Source: Pseudomonadota bacterium (lineage in GTDB: Bacteria > Pseudomonadota > Alphaproteobacteria > Azospirillales > Azospirillaceae). Taken from it: a stretch of 13,286 bases of DNA. Under the pieces are notes generated by a model that was given only the letters and a program-made list of their open reading frames with translations, was not told the DNA's origin and did no database searches. This document shows, one piece after another, positions 1-4,522 of the stretch; positions within the stretch are counted from its first letter, which is position 1, and each line of letters opens with the position of its first letter. The DNA lies in the NCBI GenBank assembly GCA_023416455.1, contig JAEZHQ010000552.1, positions 1 to 13,286 on the forward strand. Reading direction: 5' to 3'. The translations under genes and the position numbers were made by a program.

Positions 1-317
1 GGCTTGGCCGCCGGGGCCGGCGCCGGGGCGGGGGCCGGTGCGCCGCCGGCCTGGGCGAGCGCGCTGTCGTCCTCGCCTTCCTCCAGCAGGATGGCGATGG
101 GGGTGTTCACCGCCACGCCCTGGGTCCCGCTCTGGATCAGGATCTTGCCGATTCGGCCCTCGTCGGCCGCCTCGACCTCCATGGTCGCCTTGTCGGTCTC
201 GATCTCGGCGATGACGTCGCCGGACTTGACGGCGTCGCCCTCCTTCTTCAGCCACTTGGCGAGGTTGCCCTCGGTCATGGTCGGGGAGAGGGCGGGCATC
301 AGGATCTGGATGGTCAT
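1..317 (-). CDS. pdhC: Pyruvate dehydrogenase E2, dihydrolipoamide acetyltransferase (N-terminal part; runs off the window)
   Basis: This is the first ~105 residues of the E2 core of the pyruvate dehydrogenase complex, which carries acetyl groups on a swinging lipoyl-lysine and passes them to CoA. Residues 1 to about 80 are a biotinyl/lipoyl domain with the hallmark ETDKATMEVE; Lys43 is the expected lipoylation site. An Ala/Pro linker of the kind that joins E2 domains follows and continues past base 1. The subunit-binding and catalytic domains are outside the window. The start is supported by a GAGGAGGG-like ribosome binding site just upstream and by the standard E2 opening MTIQILMPALSPTM. 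Only 13 bases separate it from the pdhB stop, so the two genes are surely cotranscribed. The lipoyl domain is about 80% identical to that in pdhB. E2 of another 2-oxoacid complex is possible in principle, but E1 alpha and beta next door make PDH by far the best call. Confidence 0.95.
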   Translation of the reverse strand, partial: MTIQILMPALSPTMTEGNLAKWLKKEGDAVKSGDVIAEIETDKATMEVEAADEGRIGKILIQSGTQGVAVNTPIAILLEEGEDDSALAQAGGAPAPAPAPAPAAK

Positions 318-330
318 GGGCTCGCCCTCC

Positions 331-1743
331 TCACGCGCGATAGCAGGCTTTTTTCGCGGCCGCCGCGATCTTCTCCGGCGACGGCAGGACGAGCTTCTCC
401 AGGTTGGCCGCGTAGGGCATCGGCACGTCGAGGCCGGTCACGCGGATCACCGGGGCGTCCAGATGATCGAAGGCGTGCTCCATCATCAGCGCCGACAGCT
501 CGGCCCCCATGCCGCAGGTCGGCCAGGCCTCCTCGACCGTCACCAGCCGGTTGGTCTTCTTGACGCTGGCGACGATGGTCTCGGTGTCGAGCGGGCGGAT
601 GGTGCGCAGGTCGATGACCTCGGCGCTGATGCCCTCCTTCTCCAGCAGGTCGGCGGCGGCCAGGGCGTAGCTGACCATCAGCGAGTGGGCGGTGATGGTG
701 ACGTCCGTGCCCTGGCGGCGGATCTTGGCGCGCCCGATGGGAACGACGAACTCCTCGCTCTCCGGCACCTCGAAGCTGTGGCCGTAGAGGATCTCGTTCT
801 CCAGGAAGATGACCGGGTTGGGGTCGCGGATGGCCGCCTTCAGAAGGCCCTTGGCGTCGGCCGCGGTGTAGGGGGCGACCACCTTGAGGCCGGGGACGCT
901 GGCGTACCAGGGCGTGAAGTCCTGGGAATGCTGGGCGGCGACGCGGGCGGCGGCGCCGTTGGGGCCGCGGAACACGATCGAGCAGCCCATCTGGCCGCCG
1001 GACATGTAGAGCGTCTTGGCCGCCGAGTTCACGATGTGGTCGATCGCCTGCATGGCGAAGTTGAAGGTCATGAACTCGACGACCGGCTTCAGCCCCTTGA
1101 AGGCGGCGCCGACGCCCAGCCCGGCGAAGCCGTACTCGGTGATCGGCGTGTCGATGACGCGGTCCGGCCCGAACTCCTGGAGCAGGTTCTGCGAGACCTT
1201 GTAGGCGCCCTGGTACTGGGCGACCTCCTCGCCCATCAGGAAGACGTCCCCGTCGCGGCGCATCTCCTCGGCCATGGCGTCGCGCAGCGCCTCGCGGACC
1301 GTCTTCTTGACCGTCCTGTCGAAGAAGCGGTCCTCGTCCGAGGCCGCCGGCGCCGCCGCCGGGCCGCGGGCAGGGCCGGTCGGCAGCGTCGCCTCGGCGC
1401 GCGCCTCCCCGTCCCGTCCCCCGTCGTCCCGGACCACGGGCTGGGCCGCCGTCTTGGGCGTCGACTCCTCGACGGCCGCCAGGCTGGTCGCGGCGTCCTC
1501 GCCGTCGCCCAGGATCACCGCGATGGGGGTGTTCACGGCCACGCCCTCGGTGCCCTCCGCCACCAGGATCTTGCCGATGCGGCCCTCGTCCACCGCCTCG
1601 ACCTCCATGGTCGCCTTGTCGGTCTCGATCTCGGCGAGCACGTCGCCGGACTTGACCGCGTCACCCTCTTTCTTGACCCACTTCGCCAGCTTGCCCTCGG
1701 TCATGGTGGGCGACAGCGCCGGCATCAGCACTTCGATCGGCAT
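331..1743 (-). CDS. pdhB: Pyruvate dehydrogenase E1 subunit beta with N-terminal lipoyl domain
   Basis: The beta half of the thiamine-diphosphate-dependent E1 enzyme that decarboxylates pyruvate; it works as an alpha2beta2 heterotetramer with PdhA in the cytoplasm. The protein has 470 residues: lipoyl domain at 1-80 (lipoyl-lysine candidate K43 in ETDKATMEVE), a flexible Glu/Ala/Pro-rich linker at about 81-137, then the transketolase-like E1-beta domain to the end. Visible family motifs are GEEVAQYQGAYK (171-182), DTPITEYGF with E203 aligning with the human E1-beta glutamate that activates the cofactor, FRGPNGA (258-264) and AAQHSQ with H272. Plain E1-beta proteins are about 325-330 residues; the extra ~140 are the lipoyl module, a fusion known from other alphaproteobacteria. 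The ATG at 1743 follows a GGAGG at normal distance. It lies 88 bases downstream of pdhA and 13 bases upstream of pdhC. Confidence 0.97.
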   Translation of the reverse strand: MPIEVLMPALSPTMTEGKLAKWVKKEGDAVKSGDVLAEIETDKATMEVEAVDEGRIGKILVAEGTEGVAVNTPIAVILGDGEDAATSLAAVEESTPKTAAQPVVRDDGGRDGEARAEATLPTGPARGPAAAPAASDEDRFFDRTVKKTVREALRDAMAEEMRRDGDVFLMGEEVAQYQGAYKVSQNLLQEFGPDRVIDTPITEYGFAGLGVGAAFKGLKPVVEFMTFNFAMQAIDHIVNSAAKTLYMSGGQMGCSIVFRGPNGAAARVAAQHSQDFTPWYASVPGLKVVAPYTAADAKGLLKAAIRDPNPVIFLENEILYGHSFEVPESEEFVVPIGRAKIRRQGTDVTITAHSLMVSYALAAADLLEKEGISAEVIDLRTIRPLDTETIVASVKKTNRLVTVEEAWPTCGMGAELSALMMEHAFDHLDAPVIRVTGLDVPMPYAANLEKLVLPSPEKIAAAAKKACYRA

Positions 1744-1770
1744 TCCTCAACCTCCGGCGGCGCGGGTTGC

Positions 1771-1791
1771 CCGGGGAACTCGATGCCCCGG
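1771..1791 (-). other. Hairpin in the pdhA-pdhB intercistronic gap
   Basis: On the transcribed strand CCGGGG and CCCCGG can pair around a 9-base loop, in the 88-base gap between the pdhA stop and the pdhB start. There is no run of U after it, so it is unlikely to be a strong terminator; it could act on mRNA stability or partial attenuation. The stem is seen in the sequence; the role is inferred. Confidence 0.4.
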
Positions 1792-1831
1792 CCTCCCTGG
1801 TGCCGCTCCCGCTTGTGCGTTGTCCGTTGCC

Positions 1832-2848
1832 TCAGGCTTCGATCAGGACGTCGGTCCACAGCTCCGCCGGATCGGGCTCGGGGCTCTGCTGGGCGAACTC
1901 GGCCGCCTCGGTCACGACCGCCTTCACCTCGCGGTCGATGTCCTTCAGCTGGTCCTCGGTCACCAGGCCGTCGTCGAGCATGACCTTCTTGAGCTTGTCG
2001 ATCGGGTCGGACTCGCTGCGCATCTTCTCGACCTCCTCCTTGGTCCGGTACTTGGCCGGATCGGACATGGAGTGGCCGCGGTAGCGGTAGGTCTTCATCT
2101 CCAGGATGACCGGGCCGTTGCCGGCGCGGATGTACTCCACCCACTTGTCGGCGGCGGCGCGGACCTCCTGCACGTCCATGCCGTTCACCTGGACGCCGGG
2201 AATGCCGTAGGCCGCGCCGCGCTGGTGCAGCTCGCCGGCCGAGGCGCGCTCCTGCGAGGTGCCCATGGCGTACTTGTTGTTCTCGATCACGTAGAGCACC
2301 GGCAGCTTCCACAGGGCCGCCATGTTGAAGCTCTCGTAAACCTGGCCCTGGTTGATCGCGCCGTCGCCGCAGTAGACGGCCGCCAGGCCGTCGTCCTTGC
2401 GGTACTTGTGCGCGAAGGCCAGCCCGGTGCCCAGCGGCACCTGCGCGCCGACGATGCCGTGGCCGCCGTAGAAGTTCTTCTCACGGCTGAACATGTGCAT
2501 CGAGCCGCCCTTGCCCTTGGAGTAGCCCCCGCGGCGGCCGGTCAGCTCGGCCATCACGCCCTTGGGATCCATCCCGCAGGCCAGCATGTGTCCGTGGTCG
2601 CGGTAGCTGGTGATGACGTCGTCGCCCTCCTTCAGGGCCGCCTGGACGCCCACCACCACGGCCTCCTGGCCGATGTAGAGGTGGCAGAAGCCGCCGATGA
2701 GCCCCATGCCGTACAACTGGCCGGACTTCTCCTCGAAGCGGCGGATCAGCAGCATCTCGCGGTAGTACTTGATGAGTTGCTCGGCCGAAGCGGCCTGCTT
2801 GGGCGCAGAGTCGGTCTGCGCCTTGGGACGGCGTCGTGACGCGGCCAT
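1832..2848 (-). CDS. pdhA: Pyruvate dehydrogenase E1 subunit alpha
   Basis: The alpha half of pyruvate dehydrogenase E1 (338 residues), which binds Mg-thiamine diphosphate. The ThDP motif runs from GDG (161-163) to the paired Asn at 190-191. SYRDHGH (81-87), GKGGSMHMF (112-120), GGHGIVGAQ (128-136) and YRYRGHSMSDP (254-264), the loop that carries the regulatory serines in mitochondrial E1-alpha, are all present, so the subunit looks intact and of the mitochondrial type. I chose the ATG at 2848 because it follows GGGGAGG and gives the usual short Lys/Arg/Ala-rich N-terminus; the reading frame stays open 48 codons further upstream but that stretch resembles no E1-alpha. It is the first pdh gene, 174 bases downstream of ftsB on the same strand, and could be cotranscribed with it or start from its own promoter in that gap. 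Confidence 0.97.
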   Translation of the reverse strand: MAASRRRPKAQTDSAPKQAASAEQLIKYYREMLLIRRFEEKSGQLYGMGLIGGFCHLYIGQEAVVVGVQAALKEGDDVITSYRDHGHMLACGMDPKGVMAELTGRRGGYSKGKGGSMHMFSREKNFYGGHGIVGAQVPLGTGLAFAHKYRKDDGLAAVYCGDGAINQGQVYESFNMAALWKLPVLYVIENNKYAMGTSQERASAGELHQRGAAYGIPGVQVNGMDVQEVRAAADKWVEYIRAGNGPVILEMKTYRYRGHSMSDPAKYRTKEEVEKMRSESDPIDKLKKVMLDDGLVTEDQLKDIDREVKAVVTEAAEFAQQSPEPDPAELWTDVLIEA

Positions 2849-2851
2849 GTT

Positions 2852-2859
2852 TCCTCCCC
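2852..2859 (-). promoter_or_regulatory. Ribosome binding site that fixes the pdhA start
   Basis: A GGGGAGGA on the minus strand lies a few bases ahead of the ATG at 2848. It is the only good Shine-Dalgarno sequence near the N-terminus and argues against the upstream in-frame start at about 2992. Confidence 0.75.
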
Positions 2860-2896
2860 AGGGTTCCTGCGGCGACGGCAAGCGAACAGCCGGCGC

Positions 2897-2910
2897 CGCA
2901 ACACGTTGCG
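2897..2910. promoter_or_regulatory. Dyad CGCAAC-AC-GTTGCG upstream of pdhA (candidate operator)
   Basis: A perfect 6+6 inverted repeat with a 2-base centre sits about 50 bases before the pdhA start codon. The size and symmetry suit a dimeric repressor or activator site; a small RNA hairpin is unlikely with such a short loop. It matches no regulator site that I can name. Similar CGCAA/TTGCG dyads occur upstream of parE and of the isochorismatase-like gene. Confidence 0.35.
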
Positions 2911-3004
2911 AGAGCGTATCATCTCGCACCGGAAGCGGATGTGGGGCGCACAGTACACGACCAGCACAAGCTGCGCAAGTGCCTGTTTTCAAAAGCGAAT
3001 TTTG

Positions 3005-3026
3005 CGGTTAACCGGATTTCGGTTAA
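3005..3026. repeat. Palindrome CGGTTAACCG followed by a second CGGTTAA
   Basis: A perfect 10-bp palindrome (3005-3014) lies just past the ftsB stop, and CGGTTAA is repeated at 3020-3026, overlapping the stop codon; the two copies start 15 bases apart. The stretch is AT-rich for this genome. The TTAA boxes recall CtrA half-sites, but they are 11 bases apart instead of the 7 of the CtrA consensus, so I do not call a CtrA site. It could be part of a pdhA promoter or operator. Confidence 0.3.
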
Positions 3027-3412
3027 TTCCCTGATTCCGACGGCTTCACAGCGCTAGCATCGTCCTGGTCGTACACCGGCGGCAGCGCAATGATGACATC
3101 GCGCTGCCCCGACAGGTTCAGCATGGAGCGCGCGCGCTCGTCCAGCATGTCCGGATCCAGATGGTCGCTCCGCATCAGCTGCGCGCGGCGGTCCAGGCGC
3201 TCGCGCTCCGCCCTCACCTGCTCGAGCACCGCCTCGGCGGTGGCGATCTCGCCCTGGAACTGCTTCAGCGCGATCAGCCCGCGGTCACCCTGCACCGCGT
3301 AATAGAGGAAATAAGCCACGACGCAGACGCCGATGGCCGGGACGACGGCTTGCCTCAGCACGCTCTTGGCCGCGCGCTTCAAGGTGTCCGAAAGGTTCGC
3401 GAGCATGGTCAT
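3023..3412 (-). CDS. ftsB: Septum formation initiator protein, FtsB/DivIC family
   Basis: A small bitopic inner-membrane protein (129 residues) of the divisome; FtsB joins FtsL and FtsQ to help activate septal peptidoglycan synthesis. It has a short basic cytoplasmic N-terminus, one membrane helix at about residues 22-40, a periplasmic coiled coil at about 45-82 rich in Glu, Arg and Leu, and the family's C-terminal signature around LDPDMLDERARSMLNL (85-100). The length is usual for alphaproteobacterial members. Two in-frame ATGs (3412 and 3406) are possible and neither has a strong Shine-Dalgarno; I keep the longer. Placement directly upstream of pdhA is a known alphaproteobacterial arrangement. 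The family call is firm; the symbol follows E. coli usage. Confidence 0.9.
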   Translation of the reverse strand: MTMLANLSDTLKRAAKSVLRQAVVPAIGVCVVAYFLYYAVQGDRGLIALKQFQGEIATAEAVLEQVRAERERLDRRAQLMRSDHLDPDMLDERARSMLNLSGQRDVIIALPPVYDQDDASAVKPSESGN

Positions 3413-3674
3413 GGCCGTAATGGAATCACAAAACCGACCCTGCGGTCAAACGAAAAAGAAGCAATCCGGAAGAACTCGACGCACGGGGTCTTTGCGGTGC
3501 CTAGTATTGGTAGGCGCAAGCTTCTACCGAAGGTCACGACGCCCCCTTCCGAAAGGCATTGCGCGGAATCCCCCGTGACGAACGGAATAGGCGGCGCGCG
3601 CCCGGTGTTATGGGAGGACCGCTGCGGCCGCAGGCCCGTGGCCGCGGCTGCGCACCATGGAAGGGAGAGACTCC
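3413..3674. other. Divergent intergenic region, ftsB / small lipoprotein
   Basis: These 262 bases hold no convincing gene. They should contain the ftsB promoter (leftward) and the lipoprotein promoter (rightward), but I find no clear -35/-10 pair on either strand. Visible structure includes a GAATC (GANTC, CcrM methylation type) 11 bases upstream of the ftsB ATG at 3423-3427 and another at 3566-3570, a possible hairpin GTGCCTA/TAGGCGC at 3498-3516 allowing one G-U pair, and the 12-bp palindrome CTGCGGCCGCAG at 3622-3633. Confidence 0.5.
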
Positions 3675-3923
3675 ATGCGAAGCAGACTTTGGCTTGCGGC
3701 CCTGCCGGCCCTGGTCCTCGGGGTGGCGGCGTGCAACGAGCAGTCGGCCCAGAAAAGCGGCGGCCAGAGCGGCAGCTCCACGGCGGAACGTCCGGCCACC
3801 ACCCCATCCCCGCCGCCGACCGCACCGTCCGGAACCTCCGGGCAGAACACCCCCGGCACGTCCGGCGGGACCCCCTCCACCGGCGCGGCGCCGGGCGGCA
3901 CCGGCGGCTCCGGCAGCCAGTGA
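3675..3923 (+). CDS. Small Ser/Gly/Pro/Thr-rich putative lipoprotein
   Basis: An 82-residue predicted lipoprotein of unknown function. Residues 1-19 are a classic signal peptide (MRSR, then a Leu/Ala-rich core) ending in the lipobox VAAC, so cleavage and lipidation at Cys20 are expected. The mature part is about 60 residues of low complexity: a short Asn/Glu/Gln/Ser/Lys stretch, then Pro, Thr, Ser and Gly with almost no hydrophobic residues, ending GGTGGSGSQ. It should be disordered. The ATG at 3675 is preferred over one at 3657 because it follows GGGAGAG and starts directly at the signal peptide. It is a single-gene unit, convergent with the thioesterase gene. I do not recognise a family; the lipobox, ribosome site and codon-position GC support a real gene, but so short a protein could be lineage-restricted. 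Confidence 0.7.
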   Translation: MRSRLWLAALPALVLGVAACNEQSAQKSGGQSGSSTAERPATTPSPPPTAPSGTSGQNTPGTSGGTPSTGAAPGGTGGSGSQ

Positions 3924-3953
3924 CTCCGCGTCCCCGTCCCTGACCTCCGGCCG

Positions 3954-3988
3954 CGGGGCGGGGGCGGGCCGCTATCGCCCCCGCCCCG
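3954..3988. terminator. Perfect 13-bp GC hairpin between convergent genes
   Basis: CGGGGCGGGGGCG (3954-3966) and its exact reverse complement (3976-3988) flank a 9-base loop. The stem sits between the small lipoprotein stop and the thioesterase stop and touches the latter. It can form in transcripts of either direction, so a shared terminator is the natural reading. No U tract follows on either side, which makes an intrinsic terminator of the E. coli type uncertain; Rho assistance or an RNA 3'-end stabilising role are alternatives. Confidence 0.6.
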
Positions 3989-4414
3989 TCAGCCGGCCTC
4001 GCCGTCGGGCGGCAGCGCGCTCTCCGGCGGCACCTCGCGGGGCCGGCGGTCGGGACCGATGGCGACGTAGGTGAAGACCCCCTCGGTCACCTTGAAGCTC
4101 TCGCCCCGGCTTCTGTTCCGGCGCACCCAGGTCTCCACCCGCACGCGGATGGAGGTGCGCCCGACCCGCTCGATGCGCGCGAAGCAGCTCACCTCGTCGC
4201 CGACGGACACCGGCTTGTGGAAGGTCATGGCCTCCACCCCCACCGTCGCCACCCGCCCGCCGGCCCGCCGCAACGCGACCGTCCCCCCGGCCAGATCCAT
4301 CTGCGCCAGCAGCCAGCCGCCGAAGATGTCGCCGTTCGGGTTGGTGTCGGCGGGCATGGCGATGGTGCGCAGGGCCGGGCCGCGGTCCATGTCATCGGGC
4401 GTGGTCTCGCTCAT
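3989..4414 (-). CDS. yciA: Acyl-CoA thioesterase, YciA-type hotdog fold
   Basis: A 141-residue cytoplasmic thioesterase expected to hydrolyse acyl-CoA esters to free acid and CoA. The N-terminal third carries the YciA signature: LRTIAMPADTNPNGDIFGGW (16-35), with the Asn-Gly-Asp-Ile-Phe-Gly-Gly stretch and the active-site Asp, followed by QMDLAGG (38-44). Later residues VGVEAMTFHKPVSVGDEV form the second half of the hotdog. The family is typically 125-140 residues, usually hexameric, with broad acyl-CoA specificity. The start follows GGAGGA at about 5 bases. It is divergent from parE across 108 bases and is a one-gene unit. The family is sure; the preferred substrate cannot be read from the sequence. 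Confidence 0.92.
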   Translation of the reverse strand: MSETTPDDMDRGPALRTIAMPADTNPNGDIFGGWLLAQMDLAGGTVALRRAGGRVATVGVEAMTFHKPVSVGDEVSCFARIERVGRTSIRVRVETWVRRNRSRGESFKVTEGVFTYVAIGPDRRPREVPPESALPPDGEAG

Positions 4415-4441
4415 GTGTCCTCCGCAGGGCGAAAAATCGCA

Positions 4442-4469
4442 GTGGCAAAGCTCGTGATGGGGCTATATA
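4442..4469 (+). promoter_or_regulatory. Candidate parE promoter (upstream)
   Basis: GTGGCA (4 of 6 to the -35 consensus), a 16-base spacer and TATATA (4 of 6 to -10) lie before parE. The TATATA is symmetric and could also serve as the -10 of the divergent thioesterase gene. It would give a parE leader of about 45 bases. Based on sequence likeness only. Confidence 0.35.
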
Positions 4470-4476
4470 GGCCCCA
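4458..4476. promoter_or_regulatory. Dyad TGGGGC-TATATAG-GCCCCA in the yciA-parE gap
   Basis: Perfect 6-base arms enclose an AT-only core plus one G. The core is a plausible -10 element, so a protein binding the arms would cover the promoter. It could also form a hairpin in RNA from an upstream start. Confidence 0.4.
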
Positions 4477-4477
4477 C

Positions 4478-4491
4478 CGCAAGCGCTTGCG
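4478..4491. promoter_or_regulatory. Perfect 14-bp palindrome CGCAAGCGCTTGCG in the yciA-parE gap
   Basis: The sequence is its own exact reverse complement and begins two bases after the preceding dyad. It overlaps TTGCGC (4487-4492), the candidate -35 of a second parE promoter. The form is that of an operator for a dimeric regulator; I cannot name the regulator. Confidence 0.45.
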
Positions 4492-4515
4492 CACCCCTGA
4501 CGAAATTCCTATAAA
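4487..4515 (+). promoter_or_regulatory. Candidate parE promoter (proximal), implying a near-leaderless transcript
   Basis: TTGCGC (4487-4492), a 17-base spacer and TATAAA (4510-4515, 5 of 6 to consensus) end only seven bases before the parE ATG. A start at the normal distance from this -10 would fall at about 4522, so the mRNA would begin at or within a base or two of the ATG. The absence of a good Shine-Dalgarno ahead of parE fits this. Confidence 0.45.
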
Positions 4516-4522
4516 CGGGGCC

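Noticed and set aside
4..2839. Long open frames on the plus strand across pdhC, pdhB and pdhA (659 and 521 codons)
   Set aside because: They are antisense shadows of well-identified genes; long open frames arise by chance on the opposite strand of GC-rich coding DNA, and the products resemble no protein.
2849..2992. Upstream extension of pdhA by 48 residues
   Set aside because: The strong ribosome site precedes the ATG at 2848, and the extension (Cys- and Pro-rich) matches no E1-alpha N-terminus.
3008..3026. CtrA binding site
   Set aside because: The two TTAA boxes are 11 bases apart; the CtrA consensus has 7.
3622..3633. 12-bp palindrome CTGCGGCCGCAG as an operator or attachment site
   Set aside because: It contains a plain GC octamer common in such genomes, has no paired copy, and nothing suggests integration nearby.
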